Of a DNA stretch of 64,000 bases, positions 1-9,932 are shown one piece after another. This stretch comes from Sporothrix humicola (Eukaryota > Ascomycota > Sordariomycetes > Ophiostomatales > Ophiostomataceae). The stretch spans positions 186,001 through 250,000 of the forward strand of contig WNYE01000031.1 in NCBI GenBank assembly GCA_021396245.1, given 5' to 3'. Positions within the stretch are counted from its first letter, which is position 1, and every line of letters starts with the position of its first letter. Under the pieces are notes generated by a model. That model was not told the origin of the DNA. It was given only the letters and a program-made list of their open reading frames with translations, and did not search any database. Made by a program: the position numbers and the translations under genes.

Positions 1-2402
1 ATGCCAGCATCGAGTATGACCGGCTTCAAGGGTATACGTATTGGGAGAAAAAATCAACTCACTATTTTAAGGGTCTTTTCTTTTTTGTAAGTTTTGTGCG
101 TGGGATATCACATCATCATATGTGAGTTCTGAAAGGCGTCGACGGCCAGTACCATGATGGTACTCGTCGACAGACTGTAGATCCGGCATTTTGCTTGTCA
201 CTCGAAGGTAATGTCTGGCGCCGTCAAAGTTGTGGATGAGTCCGCCAGTTGCTGGCTAGATGGTGATACTTCTGAGATCTATGTAGATGGAAAAGAGTCA
301 GGAGTAGAGGGGGCTGACAGATATGTGATGATGGGAGGTAGTCACGGGGCGCCGTCAAAACAAAGTGCCAAATAAGGCAAGTACCACTGTGGTGTTGATG
401 CCATATTGAGAAATTCTGTGGGGCAGCACAAGGCTGGAAAGAGCGACGGGCGGTACACTCAAAACAGAAGGAGTATCTGTAACGCCATGCATCAAGCATC
501 AAGTACATGAGGAAAGAGCGTCTGTCAAACGCGCAGGGTAGCTTTAAGGGTCGCATGTGTGCGCTTACTCAATAAGCTTAAATTAGTTGATGCCCGGCCT
601 TCTGCGTTTAATAACAATGCACAATGTCCACTACCTTTTTTTCAGTCTACAGAGGCCCTTTACAAATGGTGGCATTGCTATTTCAAGAGTGTTTTATAGT
701 TGCCACTGTGTCATCTTCTTGTGCCCTTATGATGTAGCAAGAAGGGATTCAGATGTGCGCTGAATTTGTCCTTGATTTTTCAACTCTTAAAGGTTTCATG
801 TAAAATACTGTTTGGTCTCACCAAACTTCATTCAGTATTTATATTTTATCTTTTTCATAACTATTTTTTTAGATTTTATTACTCTTGTTTTCTTTTCGTT
901 CATTTTTTCTTTCCATTTTTTTGGCTTTTCTTTTCAACAAAATTCATCAGTTTAATTTTGAGTTCATATTTCACTCTATGCATATTAAAAAAAGCAAGAC
1001 AAAAAAACAACGATCATACAAAGTAGTCTCATATCAAGCACCACAATATACTACTCTACATGCATCACCACCAACTCGACTTGCCATCGTGTTGTCTGGT
1101 TCTGCGATGCCGACTTGATGATGTTGATGATGATGGATGACTAAACCGAGGCCACCTTTGCCAGAAAAGGGAAATCCCGTGTAAGAGGACCCTTTATGGC
1201 TTACCCCTATCAGCAGACACGAGTTTCTTTCGGCGCATTATTTCTCGCATTATTCCTGAGTCTTTGTTGCACATTATTCCCATCCGCTGTTTGTGTCCCA
1301 TTATTTCCATTTTCGTTTATTTTCGTCTCGACATCAAAGCCCACTTTGGATTCCACTGCCACGTTGATAAACGTTGATAAAATGTCGGTGGAATATTGAT
1401 AAAGGCGGCGATAAAGAAAAAAGAGCGCCAAAAAACTCCACCGACACGTTCTCGTTGTCATTGCTGTGACAAGGTTGTGGTGGTATCTTTTGGGCCGTTT
1501 AGTGGATGGATCTCGGCGGAGTCGGCGGAGTCGGCGTGAGCCCGCTAGGCTGTCTTTTGTGTGTTTTGCAGTGATAAATCCTGAGAATAATTGGGAGAGT
1601 CGGTGATGATGGTCCAATGGATGGCGTCGGATAGGGCCAGCATCTGCTAAACCGGGCGACGTCAAGCACTAGGGGCAGAATCAAGGCTAAGAGGCTAATG
1701 CAGCATCAAAGCGACTACTGACTACCGTATCTCGACAAAAAAGAGAGAAAGAGGGACGATGAAGGAAAAGTGTGTCAAGGAAACCGATATGTCGTCTAGA
1801 TACCCCGGATTTGGGTGGAGACAAGGCAAGGGACGAGACTGGAAAAGAAGAAACGAAGAAAGTCAAGAAGCAGAGAAGGCAGAGAGGCACAGACGCCACG
1901 AGGATTGCCGTCTACACTTCTCAGACCTATCTTTCTTCTTTCTTCATTCCCTGTGACGCATCCTTGTCTGTCCCCTCTTTTATCCATTTTCAATCAGCAC
2001 CGAGGGAGGGTACACGACAAGACGAGGGAACGACTGACAGGAGAATTGGCAGACGAGGAACGGGATAACCGTGTATATCGATTAGAGGTTGAGGTGTTCT
2101 TCCTTTCGATTTCGACGCATAAGAAGACGGTGATTGTCATCAGCCACCGAGTCTCGTTCATCTTCGAAGATACGATCTTGAGATACAGAGATACTCGAGA
2201 TATTTTGTTCTTGTCGTCGACACCGACAGTCTGGATACACCGAGCCAAGACATTGGAGATTGGCGCTCGACACGTTTTCTCGTGGCTGATGTCCAATACA
2301 TAAACAGTTGATCGTCTCACCTCACATCTCACCTTTTCGTCTCGTAATTATCAACTCACCTCAACACTTCTTCTCACCTTACCATCTTCATCCCTTCACA
2401 AC
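1..2402. other. gene-poor left edge and MFS transporter leader
   Basis: No open frame here resembles a known protein; the longest (about 150 codons, minus strand 1210-1665) has the composition of translated spacer. Positions 770-1020 are T-rich. A near-perfect 34-bp inverted repeat lies at 138-171 and is listed separately. A short direct repeat of the type CGTTGATAAA occurs twice at about 1362-1381, and GAGTCGGCG repeats near 1516-1533. The last 100-200 bases before 2403 are CT-rich and are probably the leader of the MFS transporter gene. Confidence 0.5.
138..171. repeat. 34-bp inverted repeat (hairpin)
   Basis: GTCGACG at 138-144 pairs with CGTCGAC at 165-171, and AGTACCAT at 148-155 pairs with ATGGTACT at 157-164 around a single central G. 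Only the three bases 145-147 bulge out. Fifteen base pairs with a one-base centre is well beyond what is expected locally by chance. It could be a protein-binding palindrome, a cruciform, or a remnant of an element terminus. No flanking target-site duplication was identified. Confidence 0.6.
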
Positions 2403-4077
2403 ATGTCCGCTTCCGACTCATCGTCGGCCAAGGACGCCGAAAAGGGCGCTCTGTCATCGACGGCGCCAGTCGGCGTCCCCGACACAGAGACTGCCTTTGT
2501 GTCGGAGCACCATCCCGAGTATGAGCGGTATCTCGAGCTCGATGCCCACTTCCAGGGCGAGAACCGCAAGAAGTTTATCCGGAAGCGTACGTCCCCCTGA
2601 CATAATCAAATTAAACCACATGGTATTTGTCTTCATGTTAACACACCCAGTCGACTGGCGTCTTCTGCCGTCTCTCTCGTTCCTGTACCTCATGTGCTCG
2701 CTCGACAAGAGCAACGCGGGCAATGCCAAGCTGTTTGGCTTTTTGCAGGACGTCGGCATGTCGTCGACGCAGTTCAACCTGGCGCTGATGTACCTGTTCT
2801 TCACGTACGGCCTCTGCGAGCCCGTGTCCAACATTATGCTGCGCCGCCTGGGCCCCAAGATCTGGTTCCCGTTTATTGTGACGTCCTGGGGCCTGGTCAC
2901 GACGCTGACGTGCCTCGTCAAGAACTACGGCTCGTACGTGGCGATCCGGCTTGTTCTGGGCATGACCGAGGCCGGCCTGTACCCCGGCTCCTACTTTATC
3001 CTGTCGAGCTGGTACGCGCCGCGTGAGCTGGCCACCCGCATGGCCATCTTTTACGGCGCCAACACGGCCGCCGGCGCATTTGGCGGTGTCATTGCCTATG
3101 GAGTCGGCAACCTGGACGGCGCGCACGGCTGGCGCGCGTGGAAGTGGCTGTTCTTGATCGAGGGCCTGATCACGATTGCCGCCGGCCTTGGCACGCTCTT
3201 CTTCCTGCCGCATTTCCCGCACCAGTACCAGCCGTCGGTGTCGCGCAGCGACCCCACCAAGACCGTCGAGGCCAAGAAGAGCCGCTACTTCTCGTCGACG
3301 GAGCTCGAGTACGCGCATCTGCGCATCAAGTACGCCGCGGGCCCCAACCCGCCGACGTACACGTTCCGCTGGGCCGACGTCGCCGCCGCCGCCAAGGACC
3401 CCAAGACGTACTTTATGATGATGCTCTTCTGGTGGGGCGGCTCGATCCCGACGTACTCGCTGAGCTACACGCTGCCGACGATGATTCTGAACCTGGGGTA
3501 CACCGCCATCCGCGCCCAGGCCCTCAGCACGCCGCCGTACATTTTCGCCACGATTGTCTGCGTGTTTGTCGGCTGGATGAGCGACCGCTACCAGCGCCGC
3601 TACGCCAGTCTGATGGCCTGCTACTGCCTGGGCCTGACGGGCATTATCCTGCTGTGGATCACCGTCCACTACAAGCACCTGGCCGGCGTGAGCTATTTCG
3701 CCATTTTCCTGGCGGCCGCCGGCTATGCTGCGCAAGCGCCCATCGTCGGCGCCTGGACGGCCGTCAACGTCCTCAACCCATCCAAGCGCGCCGCCGCCAT
3801 TGGTCTGCTGATGCTGTTCGGCTCGGTCGGCGGCGGCTCGATTGGCAGCAACATCTACCTCGCCAGCGAGGCGCCCACCTATCCGCTCGGCTTTGGTTTC
3901 TCGGTTGGCGCCACGGTCCTCGGCGCCATGATTCCGGCCACTTGGCACTGGTGGAGCATGCGCAGGGCCAACGCGCAGCGGGCGGCCATGGACGTCGACG
4001 CCATCCAGGCCGAGTACACGCCGGCGCAGCTGAGCGAGATGGGCGAGAACTCGCCGTTGTTCAAGTACACTCTGTAA
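2403..4077 (+). CDS. MFS transporter, anion:cation symporter (Dal5/allantoate permease) family
   Basis: Two exons, 2403-2586 and 2651-4077, give 536 aa; the 64-nt intron has GTACGT at its 5' end and TTAAC then CAG at its 3' end. Splicing joins the hydrophilic N-terminus to LDWRLLPSLSFLYLMCSLDK, the typical first membrane helix and DKxNxGNA loop of the ACS family. The segment RLVLGMTEAGLYPGSYF is the family's TM4 signature. About 12 membrane segments can be followed, with a central hydrophilic loop and a second RYxRRY-type loop after the seventh. The family imports small organic anions such as allantoate, nicotinate, pantothenate or biotin with protons at the plasma membrane. The substrate cannot be told from sequence. 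The start is the first ATG after a CT-rich leader. Confidence 0.88.
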
Positions 4078-4734
4078 GGGGGGTGTTGTGTTATTGGTGG
4101 TGGTATTACTGTAGATTAGTTTAGTCGGGATACGATAATGAATTCATCCGCTTCATTCGAGATGCGTGCCATTGTTGATGCCTTAGGACTTAAACCGTTA
4201 TGGGGATGACGATATCCAGGGCAACAAACAGCGAAAACGACGACGACAACAACGACGGTGCAGGTGAGACGGGGTTTGCGCTACGTCCGATTGGGCCCTG
4301 TAATTCTGCAAAGGTGTGCTGTTGTAGGGCTGGTAGGGTGGGATGACCCCACTGTAAATTGGCTGCCACACTTGTTTCAGTGGCTGGTGGCGCTTTGCTG
4401 ATGCTTTTTGGTGTCACTTTCTGGACTTAAACGGCTTGCTGACGCCAGCGACGATGCGAACGTAAGCGCAGCTTTGACGGGGCAAGAAGGATCCGCAGAA
4501 CGAGGAAAAAGGGACAATGTCCGGGACGGGATTCCGTTATCGCGACTCAACTTAAAAAGAGATCGCTCCCAGCCTCGTTGCCGATTTCTCGTCGTTGTCA
4601 TCGTCGCAATTCATCTTTCCAGCCCCAAGCTCACAATACGCTAAGCCCGCTATAAATACAGGCCTCGGTTCCTGCAGCAGTTAGCATCAACTTCCACTCT
4701 TTTCAGTCTCATCTTTCTGCCACACACCCTCACA
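4078..4734. other. intergenic region: MFS 3' end and promoter of the SDR-like gene
   Basis: This 657-bp spacer holds the 3' UTR of the MFS gene and the upstream region of the next gene. A TATA box lies at 4651-4658, listed separately. No further coding sequence was seen. Confidence 0.5.
4651..4658 (+). promoter_or_regulatory. TATA box (TATAAATA)
   Basis: TATAAATA lies 77-84 bases before the ATG at 4735 and is followed by a CT-rich leader. Clear TATA boxes are uncommon for fungal housekeeping genes and often mark regulated or stress-responsive promoters, so this gene may be inducible. The inference rests on position and sequence only. Confidence 0.55.
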
Positions 4735-5598
4735 ATGCACGTCATTCTTACCGGCGCAACGGGCCTTGTCGGCGGCGGCGTCCTCGACGCCATGCTGGCC
4801 ATGCCCGACATTACTCGCATCTCCATCTTGACTCGCCGCCCGATTCCTCTGCTGGAATCCCGCATCAAGGCCAACGACCCGATCGCCAGCAACAAGGACC
4901 GCGTCCGCGTTATTCTGCACAAGGACTTTAACAAGTACGACGATGACTTGCTGAAGAACACGCTCAAGGGCGCCGCCGGCGTCGTCTGGGCCCTCGGCAT
5001 CTCCCAGACCCAGGTCTCCAAGGAAGAGTACGTCGTCATTACCAAGGACTACACCCTGGCGGCCGCCGAGGCCTTCCAGAAGATTCCGGCGGGCGACGGC
5101 CCCAACGACGCCAAGGCCGGCGATCCGTTCCGCTTTGTGTACGTGTCGGGCCTGGGTGCCCAGACCAAGCCGGGCATCACGACGGCGCGGTTCGGCGTCG
5201 TCAAGGGCGAGACGGAGGTGGCGCTGGCGGAAATCACAAACGGCCCGGCCGGCGAGGCCAAGACGTCAAAGATTGGCCGGCCGTTCCTGGGCATGTCTGT
5301 CCGTCCCGCGGGCGTCGACCCCCACGGCCACGAGGGTCTGCAGCCCTTCGTGCCTGACCTTCCGTCGTTTGGCCTCAGACTGACGCGCGCCGTCCTCGCA
5401 CCGGCTCTGCGTGTCGTCTATCCGAGCATGATAAGCCCGACACTGCCGCTTGGCCAGTTCTTGACGCAGACGGCCACGGGCAAGTACTCGGTCACACAGC
5501 TGGCCGCCGAAGCCGTCAAGCACAAGGACATCGAGGCTGTCGGCAGCCGCTTCCAGATTATCAACAACACCGCCTTCCGTCGGCTGATGGGTCTGTAA
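4735..5598 (+). CDS. NAD(P)-binding Rossmann protein, atypical SDR / epimerase-like
   Basis: Single exon, 287 aa. It opens with MHVILTGATGLVGGGVLDAM, where the TGxxGxxG dinucleotide-binding loop sits at residues 6-14, as in extended and atypical SDRs (NmrA/HTATIP2-like). An Arg pair at about residues 35-36 (TRRP) follows the second strand and suggests NADP(H) preference. The segments WALGISQTQVSKEEY and FVYVSGLGA are typical of a Pezizomycotina family usually annotated as nucleoside-sugar epimerase or NAD-dependent dehydratase. The classic YxxxK pair is not evident, so the protein may be a reductase with a changed active site or a redox sensor. The substrate is unknown. The TATA box upstream suggests regulated expression. 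Confidence 0.75.
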   Translation: MHVILTGATGLVGGGVLDAMLAMPDITRISILTRRPIPLLESRIKANDPIASNKDRVRVILHKDFNKYDDDLLKNTLKGAAGVVWALGISQTQVSKEEYVVITKDYTLAAAEAFQKIPAGDGPNDAKAGDPFRFVYVSGLGAQTKPGITTARFGVVKGETEVALAEITNGPAGEAKTSKIGRPFLGMSVRPAGVDPHGHEGLQPFVPDLPSFGLRLTRAVLAPALRVVYPSMISPTLPLGQFLTQTATGKYSVTQLAAEAVKHKDIEAVGSRFQIINNTAFRRLMGL

Positions 5599-5864
5599 AA
5601 GGTTGTCGACAGAGGCGATAGATCTGTTTCCTATGTATTAGTTTGCTCTTGTATAATACCTATTTCATTTCACGTTAGAATTCACGACTCTCATATCCAA
5701 AGTATTAAAGTATCCAAAACGTTGTCCAATATTGTTGAAATTGTAATTGTACCCTAGTAACTGACGAAGAAAAATAAAAACAAAATAAATAAAATAAAGC
5801 TATATCGCTACACATAATTCGTTTCCAATGTCAAACGTCAATTTTGACTCCTCTCCCTTATTGC

Positions 5865-8800
5865 CTAAACACCGCCGGCTGGCAGATAATAGTCTTGGAA
5901 CCGGTCGGTGTCAGCCCACTCCCACTCGACGCCCAGCGCCCAGCACTGGATCAGCAAGTTCGGGAACCGCGTCGTCCAGAACGACAGGTAGCCCTCGGGC
6001 AGCGTGCCCACCATCTTGCGCAGCGCGTCCGACATGTCTTCGTAGTGGTTGCGCTTGTTGCGGAGGGCTCGCAGCAGATCCAGCAGCCGGTCGCCGCGGT
6101 ACTTGCGCTGCTTGCCGAGCGAGTCGACAAAGTCTCTAGGGAGCTTCCGCAAAAAGTCGCCGCGGCAGATCTCGGGCGCCATATACTCGAGGCTCGCCAG
6201 TGCTTCCGATGGAGGGTCGCGAGGCTCCTTTTCGAAATGGTCCGAGACATCACACAGGAAAGCCAGCCGCTTCTTCGGTGACCAGAAGAAGGGATGGGCC
6301 ATGACGGAACGTGTGCGAGGGCGGTGCTGCGGCGTGCGGCTGATCATGTGCTCAACCAGGTCCTTGGCTTCGTACGCAAAATCGCCAAGTACATCAAGTC
6401 CGCCCAAATTATAGGTGTCCTTGCGGATGTTGACTTCGCGCATGTAGCGATCGCCGCAATCGAATGGGTGCGAGCCCTTGGTCAGGACATAGTAGAACAC
6501 CAGGCCCAGACTGAAGATGTCAATCGCCTTGGTCGCGCGCCGGCTGACAGTGCCGTCCGGGTTATGGACGAGCCCGCTGCCGGACGTCGCGCTGATACCG
6601 CTCTGGGTCGACATGACTGATTCCACCATGGTGTGGCCACTGTCGCGGGCGTCGTCGTCCAGCAACAGCTCGGGCGCACGCCAGCCGCTCGTGCCGGCGG
6701 CGTGTGCAGTGGTAGCACCAAATGAGCTTTGACCACCTTCGAGTTTCTTGCACAGACCGAAATCTGAAATCAGGAGACGCGGCTTGCCGTCGGGACCCAT
6801 GTTGACTAGGATGTTCTGCGGCTTCAGGTCACGGTGCACAATGCTGCGCGAGTGCAGGTGGTTCAGACCGCTCGTAATCTGGTACAGAACGTTGGGCAGA
6901 TCACGCTCACCAGCCTGGGCCAGCTCGCGGAACTGGTTCGGCTTCTCGACAACGTCAGCGAGCGACGCCTGGCACAGTTCGAGCGCAATGTAGTGGAAGT
7001 TAGCACGCTGCTGCTGGGCGTAGTACCGGATGACGTTGGCGTGGTCGTCGCTCTCACGCAGCAGCTTGGTCTCCTGTGACGCAATGTCGTAGAACTGGAT
7101 CAGCATGCGCTTGACTGCCACGTCGCGGCCATCAAACTTGCCGGCAAACACAACGGTGCCGTTGCTGCCAGTGCCCAGTTGCTCGTTCTGGTTGACTTCG
7201 AGACTGCCCATGCGCAGGATGGGCGTCGACACCTCTTCCATGTCGTTGATGCCGGCATTCGACACAGTCAGAATGTCTGGCTCCAGCTTGGTCTGTTCAC
7301 CGAGCTTTTTGGCCTGGCCGATGACCTCGTCAACCGTTGGCTGCGGCGCATCGTCGCCCCGTGATTGAGAGGCCTCGCTCTTGGCCTTGTTGGCGCCGCC
7401 CTTGCGGTGCTTGGCACCACCACGGCGACCACGGTGTGCCTTTTTCTTTTCCTTCTCAGGCTCCGCGGGTGCAGGTGTTTCAGCGGCACCGTCGACTTGT
7501 GGGGTACCAGAAGTACCCGAAGAAGCAGAGCCCGATGGCGGAGTTACAGAGGTGTCGGCAGTCTCGCGAGACAGATCCTCGGTCGAGTTGGCCAAAGAAT
7601 CGGACGAGTCGTTCTCTTCAGAAGGTGAAGGGGACAGCTCTTTCTTAATGGCATCCTCCTCCTCAGGCTTGATTTCAGGAAGAGCCACAGTCTCCGTGCT
7701 TGCCGGTTCAGTACTGGTCTCGGCCTTGTCGCTCTTCTCGGTGACTTCCTTGGTGTCTTCCTCCTTCTCCTCAATGGTGGTTACCTGGCCCGAAGACGAC
7801 CACTGCATCTTCTTCTTGTTGTACCAGCGCCGCAGATCCTTGTGGTAGATGAAGAGCATGACTGTGACGAATACCAGAAGAACGGGGTTGCTGACAAAGT
7901 CCACCACACGGTTGGCGGCTACCTGGGGCAGCTCCTTGACCTTGGTGATGACAGAGTCGGCGGCTTGGTCGCCGAGCGAAGACGAAGAGGAGGGGTCTGA
8001 GCCAGGAAGCGTCAGCGGGATATGTGAGCCGTTCTCACGCTCCTTGTCCTCGTCGGACATCTCGCCGCGAGACAGCGAGCCATCACTGCCAGGAAGTGTT
8101 GGGTAGTTGTGAGGCAGTGAGGGACGCCGTTTACGGCCGCTCGAGGCCAGCATGTGCTTGCCGGTCAAGGCAGCACTGTGCTCCTCGTGCGAGAAGCCGT
8201 CTTGATGACGGTCCCACCAGCCGCGGCGAGTACATTCAGCAGGTGTGACGTCCACAATAAGAGGATACGTCGTACCTGACAGCGCGTACCATCCGCCAGA
8301 CTCGGTTTGGTTGACAAAGACCGAGGCACGACGCCGGCTGGCGTCCTCTTCGTCCTCAAACGGCGGCAGTGGTTGGGGGAGCAGGGCCAGGTCCGGGTTG
8401 CTGCTGAGGGGCACACTAGGCGGGCGAGCAACATCGAACACACGCACAACAGGTGTCTCGAGGCGATGTGTAAACGACAGCTTGACATTGCCAGTCTGTG
8501 GGGCAACACTGAAACCATAGACATCGCCACTGGGTTTGCCCGTAATATAACGGTTGTCGGACGGTTGGCGGTATTGGCGGTGCAGGTCGCTGTCGTAGCT
8601 GTTGGGACCCCACTCAGAGTAACGGAGAGTGGCAATCTTGGTGCCGTCAGTGCGGCGGACGATGACCTTGTAGTCGGTGCGGCCAAGCGTGATGGTGCCG
8701 CCGACAAAGCATTCTTCGCCGTTGCCGGTGCCGTCATCAAAGTAGTCGCCGGGTCGCATGCAGCTCTCGGGCGGGGCACTGCTGCCGCCGTCGTCCATGC

Positions 8801-9932
8801 CGTCAGCGTCACCCGAACCGTACCACTGACGAACGTGGCCAGTTGCGGCGTCCAGGGTCATCATGGTAGACTCCTTGGTGCCAATGAAGACGACTGGGTG
8901 CTTGCGGTCGTGGTAGGGTTCCTGCCCGACAATAGCCTTCATGGTGAGGCCGGTGTCGGCGAGGCCATTTCCACCAGGGATCATGGCATAAATGGCACCG
9001 TCGCCCGAGGGTTCAACGGCCCATGTCCAGTGGTCGAGTGGCGAGTAGGTCTTGTCGTCGACGTCGATGGAGGAGCGGTGGTGGATGGTCTCGACGACGG
9101 GCTTTTCGCTCTCGGTGTGCCAGAGCGTCTTGCCGGTTTTGCGGTCGAGAGAGTGAAGATCGCCGTCGACGGTGGCGAGAAGAACAAAGTCTTCCACTTC
9201 CCAGTCTGCCAGCGACCGCGCAATATGCGGCGAAGCGAGGCCCAGGCCATCGGAGTTGACGGCGTCAAGGTCCCGGTACGCTAGAGAAGGTGCTCGAACG
9301 GACAGGTCCGGAGCTACAGTGGTGGTAGATGAAGTGTCGTTGTGTTTCTTGGTATTTTTGTTGGACTTTTGGTTGTTTTGGTTGTTTTGATTATCATTGT
9401 CCTGGGCGTTTTGGGCATTTTGCGCCCGGCTCAATCGTGCGGACTGGCCGGTCGAGGCACCGTTGGGAGGGCCAGCCGGGCTGGTCTCCTCCGTCAGTGT
9501 CTTTTGCCGATGGGCTTTGGTCTTTGTCGTCTCGATCGTTTCGACGGTTTCGACGGAAGCCCGCGAGGCAGCGAAAGCCTCCGCCTCGGCGGGAGAGACA
9601 TAGCTGGCGACGGCGGTGCGGATGTTGGGGTAGCTCTTTGGCTCTTTCTGCTCCCGTCTCGACGAATCGCTGTTGATGTGGTTGCCGTTGCCGTCGACGT
9701 TGGCAATGCTGGCGATGTGGTCGGCGTCGAGGACGGAAGCGCTGAGGGCCGAGCGTTTTTGGATCTGTTGCCCAGAGTGTTGTTGTTGCTGGTCAGCAGG
9801 CTGCGTCTGCTGGTTCTGCTGTTGCTGCTGGGCATCGGCGAGCTGGATGGCCGGATTCAAGAGGAACAGGGCGATGGCGAGGAACAGCATGCGTTGGCCC
9901 ACATGATGACCTCCAGGCCGCCTGCGCATCAT
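5865..9932 (-). CDS. IRE1: IRE1 unfolded-protein-response sensor kinase/endoribonuclease
   Basis: Single exon, 1355 aa from the ATG at 9932; the frame stays open upstream but has no earlier ATG. A hydrophobic signal segment (about residues 15-33) precedes a Q-rich stretch, then a lumenal beta-propeller region containing LLATVDGDLHSLDRKTGK. One membrane helix lies at about 680-698. A long acidic and basic linker leads to the kinase: glycine loop GTGSNG at about 919, catalytic Lys941, HRDLKPQN with Asp1035, DFG Asp1057. The C-terminal KEN RNase keeps Arg1291, Asn1292 and His1296, matching the spacing of the yeast catalytic residues. It senses misfolded proteins in the ER and splices HAC1/hacA mRNA. 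At 1355 aa it is longer than yeast Ire1, mainly in the N-terminus and linker. Identification is secure. Confidence 0.97.
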   Translation of the reverse strand: MMRRRPGGHHVGQRMLFLAIALFLLNPAIQLADAQQQQQNQQTQPADQQQQHSGQQIQKRSALSASVLDADHIASIANVDGNGNHINSDSSRREQKEPKSYPNIRTAVASYVSPAEAEAFAASRASVETVETIETTKTKAHRQKTLTEETSPAGPPNGASTGQSARLSRAQNAQNAQDNDNQNNQNNQKSNKNTKKHNDTSSTTTVAPDLSVRAPSLAYRDLDAVNSDGLGLASPHIARSLADWEVEDFVLLATVDGDLHSLDRKTGKTLWHTESEKPVVETIHHRSSIDVDDKTYSPLDHWTWAVEPSGDGAIYAMIPGGNGLADTGLTMKAIVGQEPYHDRKHPVVFIGTKESTMMTLDAATGHVRQWYGSGDADGMDDGGSSAPPESCMRPGDYFDDGTGNGEECFVGGTITLGRTDYKVIVRRTDGTKIATLRYSEWGPNSYDSDLHRQYRQPSDNRYITGKPSGDVYGFSVAPQTGNVKLSFTHRLETPVVRVFDVARPPSVPLSSNPDLALLPQPLPPFEDEEDASRRRASVFVNQTESGGWYALSGTTYPLIVDVTPAECTRRGWWDRHQDGFSHEEHSAALTGKHMLASSGRKRRPSLPHNYPTLPGSDGSLSRGEMSDEDKERENGSHIPLTLPGSDPSSSSSLGDQAADSVITKVKELPQVAANRVVDFVSNPVLLVFVTVMLFIYHKDLRRWYNKKKMQWSSSGQVTTIEEKEEDTKEVTEKSDKAETSTEPASTETVALPEIKPEEEDAIKKELSPSPSEENDSSDSLANSTEDLSRETADTSVTPPSGSASSGTSGTPQVDGAAETPAPAEPEKEKKKAHRGRRGGAKHRKGGANKAKSEASQSRGDDAPQPTVDEVIGQAKKLGEQTKLEPDILTVSNAGINDMEEVSTPILRMGSLEVNQNEQLGTGSNGTVVFAGKFDGRDVAVKRMLIQFYDIASQETKLLRESDDHANVIRYYAQQQRANFHYIALELCQASLADVVEKPNQFRELAQAGERDLPNVLYQITSGLNHLHSRSIVHRDLKPQNILVNMGPDGKPRLLISDFGLCKKLEGGQSSFGATTAHAAGTSGWRAPELLLDDDARDSGHTMVESVMSTQSGISATSGSGLVHNPDGTVSRRATKAIDIFSLGLVFYYVLTKGSHPFDCGDRYMREVNIRKDTYNLGGLDVLGDFAYEAKDLVEHMISRTPQHRPRTRSVMAHPFFWSPKKRLAFLCDVSDHFEKEPRDPPSEALASLEYMAPEICRGDFLRKLPRDFVDSLGKQRKYRGDRLLDLLRALRNKRNHYEDMSDALRKMVGTLPEGYLSFWTTRFPNLLIQCWALGVEWEWADTDRFQDYYLPAGGV

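Noticed and set aside
2638..3948. 436-codon minus-strand open frame
   Set aside because: It is antisense to the MFS transporter; GC-rich third positions keep this frame open and the translation is Arg/Gly/Asp-rich without domains.
8307..9284. 325-codon plus-strand frame inside IRE1
   Set aside because: Antisense to the IRE1 lumenal domain; no family features.
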